Virus record (IMG/VR): IMGVR_UViG_3300027974_000152
Location: 1-24,482 of that record
Source: a virus
Length of the DNA stretch: 24,482 bases
Reading direction: 5' to 3' (one strand)
The notes below the pieces were generated by a model. The model made no database searches, was not told where the DNA came from, and was given only the letters and a program-made list of their open reading frames with translations. Numbering within the stretch: position 1 is the first letter of the stretch; each line of letters begins with the position of its first letter. Below are positions 1 to 5,120 of the stretch, piece by piece. Position numbers and translations under genes: made by a program.

Positions 1-184
1 TGCGATCTTCTAGCTTAATGATCTTGTCTGCTTGACGGATAGCTAGTTGATTAGCTGAGGCAGCTGTATCTGTGAGTGCTATAGTCCTGAGACTAAACTC
101 CTCAATTGCTTGAGGAAGAGATACTTCGTAGATGTCGTGTAAGACTCCATCTGCTGTATAGATAACTGATGTGCGTTGTGACAT
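1..184 (-). CDS. Hypothetical protein, N-terminal part only
   Basis: Leftward reading frame that runs off the window; only the first 61 codons are visible. It begins MSQRTSVIYTADGVLHDIYE and continues with a helical Ala/Leu/Glu-rich stretch. The start is chosen because an AAAGGAG site sits 5 nt upstream. That RBS is embedded in the last codons and stop of the next gene upstream (187-381), so the two are probably translationally coupled. No recognisable domain. It is the downstream-most visible member of the leftward 127-aa / 59-aa / 64-aa gene run. Confidence 0.75.
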   Translation of the reverse strand, partial: MSQRTSVIYTADGVLHDIYEVSLPQAIEEFSLRTIALTDTAASANQLAIRQADKIIKLEDR

Positions 185-186
185 AG

Positions 187-381
187 TCACTCCTTTGTTG
201 ATGTAGGTATATGATTATGAATTTTATGTAGCTTAGTAGCTAGATTGAGTAGAGATGATTGAAACTTTCTAAGGTCAGTTTCTTGATATAGCCCGTGCTC
301 AAGATTGAGTACGCCTATCTCGTGAGCTAACCAGTCCAAGTAGTGGACTATTTGCTCTAGGTTACGAACTTCTGGTGGCAT
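187..381 (-). CDS. Small hypothetical protein (64 aa)
   Basis: Complete 64-residue frame starting at the ATG at 381, with AAAGGAG correctly spaced upstream. It is predicted to be mostly helical (for example LEQIVHYLDWLAHEIG followed by a Leu-rich segment near residues 42-52). No signal peptide, membrane helix or known motif. The final codons (TCA ACA AAG GAG TGA) double as the ribosome-binding site of the following leftward gene, a typical compact phage arrangement. Function unknown; the gene call rests on the RBS and the tight junction. Confidence 0.75.
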   Translation of the reverse strand: MPPEVRNLEQIVHYLDWLAHEIGVLNLEHGLYQETDLRKFQSSLLNLATKLHKIHNHIPTSTKE

Positions 382-749
382 AATTACTCCTTTGATTAGT
401 CTGATATGTATTTGGCATTAGTTGGTATATTTTGAGAAGGGAGAGGGAGATACCCATAATCTAGCAGTGTGGCCTGTAATAGTCCAACAAGCTATTTTTA
501 TGCCTCTAGCATATGGGTACCCCCCTGCAAGCGCCTGTATTAGTCGCTATTCTAACAATATTTATATATTTTATAAAGTATGTGAATATACTTGTATAAG
601 AGATAAGAGTCTTTTTGATACGGAAGACTGGAAACCGTTGGGTGAAGCAGTGCATATGCACAATGACTATATGTAACTGAGTTACTAGTCCTGATAAGTA
701 TCTGCTATGTATGTTTGCTTGATGCGGTGCCCAACCGAACAAGACATGG
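382..749. other. 368-bp stretch without a supported gene
   Basis: Lies between the 64-aa and 59-aa leftward genes. An open frame of 84 codons exists on the plus strand (422-676, TTG start, ending EAVHMHNDYM) but has no convincing RBS and opposes all neighbours; a competing minus frame (506-742) is equally weak. A perfect 13-bp palindrome, GTAACTGAGTTAC, lies at 673-685 at the end of the plus frame. I cannot tell whether this is spacer, a small RNA or a gene. Confidence 0.4.
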
Positions 750-929
750 TTATATCTGGTAATCAGCTTTAAGCTGTAGTATTACCGGATAGATGTCAAT
801 GTAGACGACACCATCTGGTGCTGTCCATTGAACTAGAGTATTCTGGTAGGCAATGAATGCCTTAGAGTGTTTGATGAGTGCTTGGTCTGCGGCGGCAAAC
901 AAAGCTGTGTTGGATGTTGGTGATGACAT
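750..929 (-). CDS. Small hypothetical protein (59 aa)
   Basis: Starts at the ATG at 929 behind AAAGGAGAGATAT and reads MSSPTSNTALFAAADQALIK through to a C-terminus ending LKADYQI. The N-terminal half is Ala-rich and helical; the second half (VQWTAPDGVVYIDIYPVI) is beta-like. It is the gene downstream of the 127-aa protein on the same strand. The RBS lies in the loop of a hairpin whose arms are 931-936 and 947-952. Function unknown. The call rests on the strong RBS and a clean frame. Confidence 0.7.
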   Translation of the reverse strand: MSSPTSNTALFAAADQALIKHSKAFIAYQNTLVQWTAPDGVVYIDIYPVILQLKADYQI

Positions 930-930
930 A

Positions 931-952
931 TATCTCTCCTTTGTATGAGATA
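931..952 (-). promoter_or_regulatory. RBS-bearing hairpin before the 59-aa gene
   Basis: On the leftward transcript, TATCTC pairs with GAGATA (6 bp) and the 10-nt loop holds AAAGGA, the Shine-Dalgarno core for the start at 929. Similar RBS loops precede four other leftward genes, suggesting a shared translational control or a way of displaying the RBS. Confidence 0.5.
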
Positions 953-1022
953 ATGATTTTGATTTGGGATGTTTTGGTTGGTATATTCGTGAAGCTGTGT
1001 GCGTATCTGGGTCGTGCTGTTA

Positions 1023-1045
1023 CGGGCCGAGATAAACCCGACCCG
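1023..1045 (-). terminator. GC-rich hairpin downstream of the 127-aa gene
   Basis: CGGGTCGGG pairs with CTCGGCCCG (9 bp including two G-U pairs) around a TTTAT loop, 33 nt past the stop of the leftward 127-aa gene. There is no U-tract on either side, so it may be a weak terminator, an mRNA-end stabiliser or a processing site between the 127-aa and 59-aa genes. Confidence 0.4.
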
Positions 1046-1077
1046 CAACATACAACGAGCGAACTCCAACCTGAAGA

Positions 1078-1461
1078 TTACAGGTTGCCGATTTCCACAA
1101 CAAGGCGGTCGGTGATTGCTCCAGAGACTGAAGCACCAGATGCTGGCTTGACTTCCACTGCTTGATAAACACGGATGCCGTCTTTACCAACAGTTGGTTC
1201 GTCAATGTCAACGCGGTAAGCACTGAGCGTGAGGTGGTAAACCTTACCCGCAGACTTTGCTTCCGCAATCCGACTTTCAACGGTGGTGGCCAAAGCCTTA
1301 CCATTGACTTGCTTGTCCAACCAAATAATCACGGACTTATCCGTGACTTTGTCCGAGTACGCTGGCATTACAGCGTCACCACGGTCAATGAAGTTGGCAA
1401 GGAACTTGATACCAGTAGCGGACTGAGCCGATACTGAGTTTAGTTGTAATACGATACTCAC
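1078..1461 (-). CDS. Hypothetical protein (127 aa)
   Basis: 127-residue soluble protein with a GTG start at 1461 and a strong AGGAGG site upstream. It mixes helices and beta strands (LDKQVNGKALATTVESRIAE, then GKVYHLTLSAYRVDIDE and IRVYQAVEVKP). No family recognised. Codon use is more GC-rich than in the rightward genes. It holds the only in-frame CGG codon of the window that seems to be read as ordinary Arg (AGT CGG ATT, 1270-1272): the same frame stays protein-like on both sides and no shift is needed. Its RBS lies in a 5-bp hairpin (1464-1480). Upstream is a long repeat-rich control region. Confidence 0.85.
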   Translation of the reverse strand: MSIVLQLNSVSAQSATGIKFLANFIDRGDAVMPAYSDKVTDKSVIIWLDKQVNGKALATTVESRIAEAKSAGKVYHLTLSAYRVDIDEPTVGKDGIRVYQAVEVKPASGASVSGAITDRLVVEIGNL

Positions 1462-1463
1462 AA

Positions 1464-1480
1464 TGACCTCCTGAGGGTCA
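1464..1480 (-). promoter_or_regulatory. RBS hairpin of the 127-aa gene
   Basis: On the leftward mRNA, TGACC-CTCAGGA-GGTCA forms a 5-bp stem with the AGGAGG ribosome-binding site split between loop and descending arm, 3 nt from the GTG start. It could hide the RBS or serve as a binding site for a translational repressor. Confidence 0.45.
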
Positions 1481-1520
1481 AATAATGTCTACAATAGCAG
1501 ACAGCCGTGAAGTTGGTTCC

Positions 1521-1534
1521 AGCGGCTTGCCGCT
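1521..1534 (-). promoter_or_regulatory. Leader hairpin, copy A
   Basis: AGCGGC-AA-GCCGCT on the leftward strand, preceded by CGAAAT and an AT-rich promoter-like tract, 60 nt before the GTG of the 127-aa gene. It matches in layout the hairpins at 2118-2132 and 2818-2833, each between a TATA-rich segment and a leftward start codon. Confidence 0.5.
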
Positions 1535-1550
1535 ATTTCGAATAATATAA

Positions 1551-1599
1551 TAAAGCTTAAGATGTATCTATATATTAGATATAAAGCTTAGGATGTATC
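1551..1599. repeat. Direct repeat pair, 18 bp, one mismatch
   Basis: TAAAGCTTAAGATGTATC (1551-1568) and TAAAGCTTAGGATGTATC (1582-1599) are 31 bp apart, about three helical turns, in the control region of the leftward 127-aa gene. The spacing suits a pair of regulator-binding sites on one DNA face. No known operator recognised. Confidence 0.6.
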
Positions 1600-1644
1600 G
1601 ATGTTTTAGTGTATAAGTATATTATAAATAATAATACTAAAAAA

Positions 1645-1866
1645 CAAACACACGCATAACATGCACCCAGAAGGGTATCTTGGGCACAGTTATGCTATAT
1701 GTGTTATGTTTAAATTGTATAATAGGTTTTAAGAAAACAAATAATAATACACATACAATAAATTAAAAATAACCCACACACGCATATACATGCACACCTG
1801 TGGGGTATGTCAGCATATGGTAGTGAGTTATAATTGATGTGTATAGTATGTTTAAAATGTATAGAA
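1645..1866. repeat. Two diverged tandem copies of a roughly 90-bp element
   Basis: Copy 1 (about 1645-1728) and copy 2 (about 1770-1866) share in order an ACACACGCATA(T)ACATGCAC core, a GGGTAT or GGGGTAT segment, an ATGTGTTATG-like segment and TATGTTTAAA(A/T)TGTATA. The copies are separated by AT-rich DNA. No open frame of quality crosses them. They lie between the terminator at 1871-1898 and the promoter region of the 127-aa gene, so regulation is likeliest. The whole 1462-1902 gap holds these repeats, the 18-bp pair and the leader hairpin, and no gene. Confidence 0.5.
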
Positions 1867-1870
1867 GAAA

Positions 1871-1898
1871 TAAAGTAAACCACCCGAAGGTGGTTCAC
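1871..1898 (-). terminator. Intrinsic terminator of the 62-aa gene
   Basis: On the leftward strand AACCACC-TTCG-GGTGGTT (with flanking G-U and A-T pairs extending the stem) is followed by TACTTTATTT. A stable UUCG tetraloop and U-rich tail directly after the stop at 1903 make this a confident rho-independent terminator. Confidence 0.85.
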
Positions 1899-1902
1899 TC
1901 TA

Positions 1903-2091
1903 CTAGAACATGGGAGTAATCCCAGCGTTCTTCTTCTTGAGCTTGCGTTGCTTGCGCGCACTAAGCAATTCTTCTGCATGTGACTTGCAGAATGTGCGAA
2001 AGAAGCCTTCATCCCATAGGACTCGGCCTTCCATAGCAAGTAATTGCGTGTGGCACTTGCAACAAAAGCAAGCTGTGTCATTGAGTCTCAT
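1903..2091 (-). CDS. Small Cys/His-rich, probable zinc-binding protein (62 aa)
   Basis: Start at the ATG at 2091 behind TGGAGG; a longer upstream open frame to 2244 lacks an RBS and runs through the neighbour's terminator. The protein begins MRLNDTACFCCKCHTQLL. Cysteines at residues 8, 10, 11 and 13 with His14, and a second cluster FCKSHAE near residues 34-40, give a plausible zinc site. The C-terminus is very basic (RKQRKLKKKNAG), consistent with nucleic-acid binding. No exact family recognised. It forms a single-gene transcript: leader hairpin upstream, UUCG terminator just downstream. Confidence 0.8.
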   Translation of the reverse strand: MRLNDTACFCCKCHTQLLAMEGRVLWDEGFFRTFCKSHAEELLSARKQRKLKKKNAGITPMF

Positions 2092-2106
2092 ACAACCTCC
2101 AGTTGT
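2092..2106 (-). promoter_or_regulatory. RBS hairpin of the 62-aa gene
   Basis: ACAAC-TGGAG-GTTGT: a 5-bp stem with the Shine-Dalgarno TGGAG as its 5-nt loop, ending at the start codon. It belongs to the same set of RBS hairpins seen at 931, 1464, 2471 and 2780. Confidence 0.45.
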
Positions 2107-2117
2107 AATTATTAATA

Positions 2118-2176
2118 ATCGGTCAAGCCGATATTTCGTAAAAAGTATATAAATACTTTTAGGAATGTATGTGGGT
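2118..2176 (-). promoter_or_regulatory. Promoter-like tract and leader hairpin, copy B
   Basis: Leftward: an 8-bp inverted repeat AAAAGTAT-TTAT-ATACTTTT, then CGAAAT, then the hairpin ATCGG(CTTGA)CCGAT (2118-2132) and, 27 nt later, the ATG at 2091. The AT palindrome probably contains the -10 region; the hairpin would sit at or near the 5' end of the transcript. Confidence 0.45.
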
Positions 2177-2229
2177 AAATAAAGTACCCCACCAAGTCCA
2201 GAGCAGGGGGCGCTCCAGACAAGGTGAGG
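2177..2229 (-). terminator. Long two-part terminator of the 72-aa gene
   Basis: Leftward: CCTCACC pairs with GGTGGGG (2223-2229 / 2187-2193), then across a TT/TT internal loop GTCTGGAGC pairs with GCTCTGGAC (2212-2220 / 2196-2204). The stem is followed by TACTTTATTT, the same tail as the terminator at 1871. It separates the 72-aa and 62-aa genes into independent transcripts. Confidence 0.75.
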
Positions 2230-2247
2230 TAAATTACCCAACAATGA

Positions 2248-2466
2248 TTAGTAGTTGTTGACGCCGTGATGTTCAAACAACAGGATGTTGATTGCACGGC
2301 TAAGTGTTTGAAGTGACTCAAGGTCAGTAGGGATGTACACATGTAGCGAATCTGAAGAATCGCCACCTGTGGACTTGGCGGTAAACCACAAGTCATTACC
2401 TACTGAACCTACGCACTTCTCCATGGACATGTCGTATGCCCATGGCTTGTTGATTGATGATGTCAT
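2248..2466 (-). CDS. Small hypothetical protein (72 aa)
   Basis: Starts at the ATG at 2466 with AAAGGAG upstream. Sequence begins MTSSINKPWAYDMSMEKCVG and contains a beta-rich middle (NDLWFTAKST, DSLHVYIPTD) followed by a helix (LESLQTLSRAINILLFEHH). No known family, signal peptide or membrane segment. It has its own terminator (2177-2229) and lies downstream of the 65-aa gene's terminator (2523-2561), so it is probably monocistronic. The RBS is within a 5-bp hairpin at 2471-2487. Confidence 0.8.
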   Translation of the reverse strand: MTSSINKPWAYDMSMEKCVGSVGNDLWFTAKSTGGDSSDSLHVYIPTDLESLQTLSRAINILLFEHHGVNNY

Positions 2467-2470
2467 GATT

Positions 2471-2487
2471 GTCTCCTTTCACGAGAC
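2471..2487 (-). promoter_or_regulatory. RBS hairpin of the 72-aa gene
   Basis: GTCTC-GTGAAAG-GAGAC on the leftward mRNA: a 5-bp stem holding AAAGGAG across loop and arm, 4 nt from the ATG at 2466. Confidence 0.45.
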
Positions 2488-2522
2488 TAATGTTTGAATG
2501 AATAAATGAATAACTAGATAAT

Positions 2523-2561
2523 GTTGAGTAGTTACCCCCAGAACGGAGGTAACTACCCAAC
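2523..2561 (-). terminator. Terminator of the 65-aa gene
   Basis: Near-perfect 17-bp inverted repeat (2523-2539 with 2545-2561, two G-U pairs) around a 5-nt loop, starting 17 nt past the stop at 2578. The tail is AT-rich (ATTATCTAGTTATT) rather than a clean U-tract. The symmetry would also let it work on the opposite strand. Confidence 0.7.
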
Positions 2562-2577
2562 GGGTTGACAATGTGGA

Positions 2578-2775
2578 CTACTTGATGGTGATAACAGGGC
2601 GCTGTGACTTAGCAGCAGACTTGATTCGCTGTGATGCGAAAAGTCCACGAGCAAAGCCTGCCACTACCGAATAGCCTGCTTCAGCAACATTGGATGTTGC
2701 AGCAGAGCCCTTGGTAAGAGCAGAGCGTACCTTTACACCAGACTTGAGTCCAGAATTGTAAGTGTTGTAATTCAT
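2578..2775 (-). CDS. Small basic hypothetical protein (65 aa)
   Basis: Starts at the ATG at 2775 after AAAGGAG. It is Ala/Ser/Lys-rich and strongly basic, with a short apolar stretch (AEAGYSVVAGFARGLFA, residues 32-48) that could be an amphipathic or weak membrane segment, then a basic tail (KSAAKSQRPVITIK). No family recognised. It is the first leftward gene of the divergent control region at 2800-3155 and carries leader hairpin copy C. Confidence 0.75.
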   Translation of the reverse strand: MNYNTYNSGLKSGVKVRSALTKGSAATSNVAEAGYSVVAGFARGLFASQRIKSAAKSQRPVITIK

Positions 2776-2779
2776 CTTG

Positions 2780-2795
2780 AGTCTCCTTTGTGACT
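2780..2795 (-). promoter_or_regulatory. RBS hairpin of the 65-aa gene (weak)
   Basis: AGTC-ACAAAGGA-GACT: a 4-bp stem with the Shine-Dalgarno core in the loop. It is the weakest member of the RBS-loop set. Confidence 0.3.
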
Positions 2796-2811
2796 AGATG
2801 TGATGTTGGTC

Positions 2812-2833
2812 GAGCCAATCGGCTCACGCCGAT
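2812..2833 (-). promoter_or_regulatory. Leader hairpin copy C with two exclusive stems
   Basis: Two overlapping hairpins compete here: ATCGGC/GCCGAT (2818-2823 with 2828-2833) and GAGCC/GGCTC (2812-2816 with 2821-2825). They share bases, so only one can form at a time, as in attenuators. It lies 42 nt upstream of the leftward start at 2775 and shares the AAATATCGGC...CCGATT pattern with copy B. Confidence 0.45.
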
Positions 2834-3155
2834 ATTTAAACATCTATATATACAAAGGGGTATACAGTACGGGGCGTGTTAAAGATATAACACTATACTG
2901 TATAATAACTATTACCCCTTTATATTTTTTCCCATATTTCACTTATTTAAGAATTTATATACCCTTATATATGTTCACATATCGTTCAAGTCAAAAAATT
3001 TTCCCCCCAATAAAATCACATATAGAGTTTTATATGTTTATAGAGGTTACCAAAAGAAATCCAAGAAATATTCCTCTACGAGTTGCAATACACCTAAACA
3101 CCCTGATAGGTTTCTGATTGTCATAAACAACCAATACATAACAAGGAGAAAACAT
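2834..3155. promoter_or_regulatory. Divergent control region
   Basis: About 320 bp of very AT-rich DNA between the leftward 65-aa gene and the rightward 56-aa gene. A nested inverted repeat occupies 2854-2921. A TATATATAG tract near 2846 is a likely leftward -10 region. The rest (2930-3140) has no supported gene; TTGCAA near 3084 and GATAGG near 3105 are only weak rightward promoter candidates. Confidence 0.5.
2854..2921. repeat. Triple nested inverted repeat
   Basis: Three concentric arm pairs: AAAGGGGTA (2854-2862) with TACCCCTTT (2913-2921); TATACAGTA (2861-2869) with TACTGTATA (2896-2904); and an inner GTGTTA/TAACAC around AAGATA (about 2876-2893). The outer arm is offset by an 8-nt insertion. 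It lies in the divergent intergenic region, so it may be a bidirectional operator or a structured site such as an origin; no neighbour decides between these. Confidence 0.6.
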
Positions 3156-3326
3156 ATGACAAACAGAAAAATAGTTCCCGCCAAAGACATAAGCTCTGAA
3201 GGTTTCCACGATATGTCTGATATAGACGATATCTATCAATCAGCCTTCAGCTCCTATGGATCTAAGAATGCTGATTACAGCCACATGGACTTCGACACAG
3301 ATAACTATGCCTACGAAGCTTACTAA
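3156..3326 (+). CDS. Small acidic protein (56 aa)
   Basis: Starts at ATG 3156 with AAGGAG 8 nt upstream. The protein starts MTNRKIVPAKDISSEGFHDM and is rich in Asp, Ser and Tyr in its second half (SDIDDIYQS, YSHMDFDTDNYAYEAY). The acidity and aromatic-rich tail are typical of small phage proteins that bind host enzymes or mimic nucleic acid, but that is only a resemblance. No domain recognised. The 204-aa gene follows 49 nt later on the same strand. Confidence 0.75.
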   Translation: MTNRKIVPAKDISSEGFHDMSDIDDIYQSAFSSYGSKNADYSHMDFDTDNYAYEAY

Positions 3327-3375
3327 GAACACCTCTTTACACCCTAACAATGCCAAACATATAAAAGGATTTGAT

Positions 3376-3990
3376 ATGAATATTAATGAAATGACAGAAT
3401 TTAAGTCAACAACAACAATAAACCAGCACTTCTTATTAGGATCAGAGAAGTTATTTATAAATCCAATCAATAATTTCAGTAATCAGTTTAAGTATGATCA
3501 TTCAATTACCCTTATCGACACACATGACAGAAACAATCTGTCTGAAGCAGAGATAAAAGCTAAAGTTAAGCAGTATCACAGGAACTTAGCCATACATTGG
3601 GAGATAAATTACCAATCAAGAGTATTCATTGGAACTGGACAAGATTGTCTATACCTATTTGATCTCTATACTAACCATGGGATCGTTTTTGATGCGGCGA
3701 TTTTGATCAACTTTGATTTCAGCGCCTTCATAGACAATGAATCTATCGTAAAAGGCATTAAAAAACATACGAAGATATATAATTTTTATAATAATAAGAA
3801 ATTCACTGATACCAAGTTAGCCCACGTGAATCAATTCATCCCAACAAGGGTGTCTCCAGCTTTTAGTAAGCGTTTTGCACTTGAAGCAGGTGGTGTACTT
3901 ACCTATGACACATATGAACTGTTATATATGAATCAAAAATCACCAAGTGAGTACAAAATGATCCAAGATGAGTTTACTCTAGTAAGCTAA
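3376..3990 (+). CDS. Hypothetical protein (204 aa)
   Basis: The open frame extends upstream to 3256, but the ATG at 3376 has AAAAGGA 6 nt before it and avoids overlapping the 56-aa gene, so it is chosen. The soluble 204-aa protein has Tyr/Asn-rich segments (HRNLAIHWEINYQSRVFIG, then LYLFDLYTNHGIVFDAA) and a C-terminal region with SKRFALEAGGVLTYDTYELL. No catalytic motif or family recognised. It converges with the 106-aa leftward gene; only three bases separate the stop codons and no terminator fits between them. Confidence 0.85.
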   Translation: MNINEMTEFKSTTTINQHFLLGSEKLFINPINNFSNQFKYDHSITLIDTHDRNNLSEAEIKAKVKQYHRNLAIHWEINYQSRVFIGTGQDCLYLFDLYTNHGIVFDAAILINFDFSAFIDNESIVKGIKKHTKIYNFYNNKKFTDTKLAHVNQFIPTRVSPAFSKRFALEAGGVLTYDTYELLYMNQKSPSEYKMIQDEFTLVS

Positions 3991-3993
3991 ATC

Positions 3994-4314
3994 CTACAAG
4001 AGGTTATCTAAGCCGTCTTCTGGGTTCCAGTCTTCGGCTGAGATAATCATTTGTTTAACATCATCAGGAGTGAGTCCTCTGACAATGGCTTCTGCGTCAG
4101 TTCCCATCACCTCAGCGGTCTCCAATACCATTTCCCACTGTTCTGGCTTAAAGAAACTGATAGTGAGCTTACTCTCATCGTCTTCTGCGTGAGCTGTAAT
4201 AACATAGTTGTACATCTCTATCATATCTGGATCATATTCCATGAGCTGATCCATTGTCTCCGGTTCAACATCATCACCACGTACTATCTTCTGAATCATT
4301 TCCCAAAAGTTCAT
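3994..4314 (-). CDS. Acidic hypothetical protein (106 aa)
   Basis: Starts at ATG 4314 with TTGGAG 5 nt upstream. Highly acidic (start MNFWEMIQKIVRGDDVEPET; many Asp/Glu, few Lys/Arg), with a run of predicted helices and a C-terminus ISAEDWNPEDGLDNLL. No recognised family. Net charge suggests a protein-binding or DNA-mimicking role, which is speculation. It is a lone leftward gene, convergent with 3376-3990 and divergent from 4399-4668. Confidence 0.8.
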   Translation of the reverse strand: MNFWEMIQKIVRGDDVEPETMDQLMEYDPDMIEMYNYVITAHAEDDESKLTISFFKPEQWEMVLETAEVMGTDAEAIVRGLTPDDVKQMIISAEDWNPEDGLDNLL

Positions 4315-4334
4315 GACGACTCCAAATCTTTAAT

Positions 4335-4343
4335 TGGTATAAA
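4335..4343 (+). promoter_or_regulatory. Extended -10 promoter candidate
   Basis: TGGTATAAA, an extended -10 element, about 55 nt before the ATG of the 89-aa gene, with no clear -35. A second promoter-like string, ACTATAAGTATATC (4359-4372), lies closer and resembles the one before the 101-aa gene at 8137-8151. Confidence 0.45.
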
Positions 4344-4398
4344 TAGTACCGATATATTACTATAAGTATATCATTTATCTATTCAGGAGTGATTCAAT

Positions 4399-4668
4399 AT
4401 GGCAGGTGGATCTTCAGCAGTACGAGGTTTGATACCCAAATCAACTGGTGGTAGAGTAGGCTTAGGCTTAGGGGCAGCTGGATTAGTTGGTGGAACTATG
4501 GCCATGAGATCAAGACGTAGCAGTGGATCTTCAATGGAAATGGCTAGACAAGCTAGTCCACAAAAGCAATACGAATGGCAAATAGAAGGTGGACAATCTG
4601 ACTCTCAGGCAAAGGCATACGTGAGCTCAATGTATCCAAATCATGATATGTCTACATTAAGAAGATGA
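4399..4668 (+). CDS. Small Gly-rich membrane-prone protein (89 aa)
   Basis: Starts at ATG 4399 after AGGAG. The N-terminal third is Gly-rich and apolar (GGRVGLGLGAAGLVGGTMAM, residues 17-36), a possible glycine-zipper transmembrane helix, followed by an Arg/Ser patch (RSRRSSGSS) and a polar C-terminal half (QKQYEWQIEGGQSDSQAKAY). The layout matches the small proteins at 8174 and 8492 and the C-terminus of the 1284-aa protein, so it may belong to one virion or membrane-associated set. No known family. Confidence 0.75.
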   Translation: MAGGSSAVRGLIPKSTGGRVGLGLGAAGLVGGTMAMRSRRSSGSSMEMARQASPQKQYEWQIEGGQSDSQAKAYVSSMYPNHDMSTLRR

Positions 4669-4750
4669 TAGAGTATTAATCTAACTCAATTTGTTAAAAA
4701 ATAAAAAATAATTTTGCGCGGAACGGCTGAAGGTTAGTATTGACTGCGTT
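4669..4750. other. Convergent gap with a possible terminator
   Basis: Between convergent stops. On the minus strand GAACG...CGTTC (about 5 bp) precedes CCGCGCAAAATTATTTTTTATTTTTT, whose U-rich tail could terminate the recA cluster. The stem is weak, so the call is tentative. Confidence 0.35.
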
Positions 4751-4963
4751 CTACACAATTTTTAAATGACTTAGTATATTAATGAAATCATCATGATCTT
4801 TTGAACCTTGAATATGAATATCAGTTTGATCTAACTGATGATTATTAAGAATATTCTCATGTTTAATGTCTAAGGTATTAACCGTAGTGAAATCGTTATG
4901 ATTAAACAAACGCCAGTCATCACCGTTGTAATGATTCTCTATATCTTTAAAATTAATATCCAT
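4751..4963 (-). CDS. Asn/Asp/His-rich hypothetical protein (70 aa)
   Basis: Begins MDINFKDIENHYNGDDWRLF; 70 residues, very rich in Asn, Asp and His, with no membrane segment. The start codon at 4963 overlaps the end of the zinc-ribbon gene by 11 nt (ATGGATATTAA reads both ways), implying translational coupling. It is the last gene of the leftward recA cluster. No function can be assigned. Confidence 0.75.
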   Translation of the reverse strand: MDINFKDIENHYNGDDWRLFNHNDFTTVNTLDIKHENILNNHQLDQTDIHIQGSKDHDDFINILSHLKIV

Positions 4964-5120
4964 CTTGTGTGTTCACTTCCTCGATCCAGCTGTCATTACA
5001 TTCTCTGCAATGTACAGCATACTTTTCTTTGACTCCATTTACAACTAATGTGTTAACTGTAAAGTTTGTTGGGTATGGGCATTCGATACAAGGCTCAATC
5101 TTGGGAAGGTTTGCTTTCAT
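4953..5120 (-). CDS. Zinc-ribbon protein (55 aa)
   Basis: A 55-codon gene that overlaps recA by 26 nt at its start and the 70-aa gene by 11 nt at its end. It begins MKANLPKIEPCIECPYP. Cysteines form CIEC (residues 11-14) and CREC (38-41) separated by a beta-hairpin-like segment (FTVNTLVVNGVKEKYAV), the classical zinc-ribbon layout. An A/G-rich segment (GAGGGTAGAAA) precedes the ATG. Its place right behind recA suggests a role in recombination or DNA handling, but many phage zinc ribbons have unknown partners. Confidence 0.8.
   Translation of the reverse strand: MKANLPKIEPCIECPYPTNFTVNTLVVNGVKEKYAVHCRECNDSWIEEVNTQDGY

Noticed and set aside
422-742. Coding frames 422-676 (+) and 506-742 (-)
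   Set aside because: TTG starts with no convincing RBS, and the two contradict each other; kept only as an undecided region.
878-1437. Rightward frames at 878-1165 and 1162-1437
   Set aside because: They lie antisense to the well-supported 127-aa and 59-aa genes, have no RBS and read as low-quality peptide.
1903-2244. 113-aa form of the Cys-rich leftward gene
   Set aside because: The extension has no RBS and crosses the terminator of the preceding gene; the ATG at 2091 has TGGAGG.
2800-3117. 105-codon rightward frame in the divergent region
   Set aside because: Very AT-rich Tyr/Ile-heavy translation that runs through the nested repeat; no RBS.
3256-3375. N-terminal extension of the 204-aa gene
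   Set aside because: It would overlap the 56-aa gene without an RBS; ATG 3376 has AAAAGGA at good spacing.
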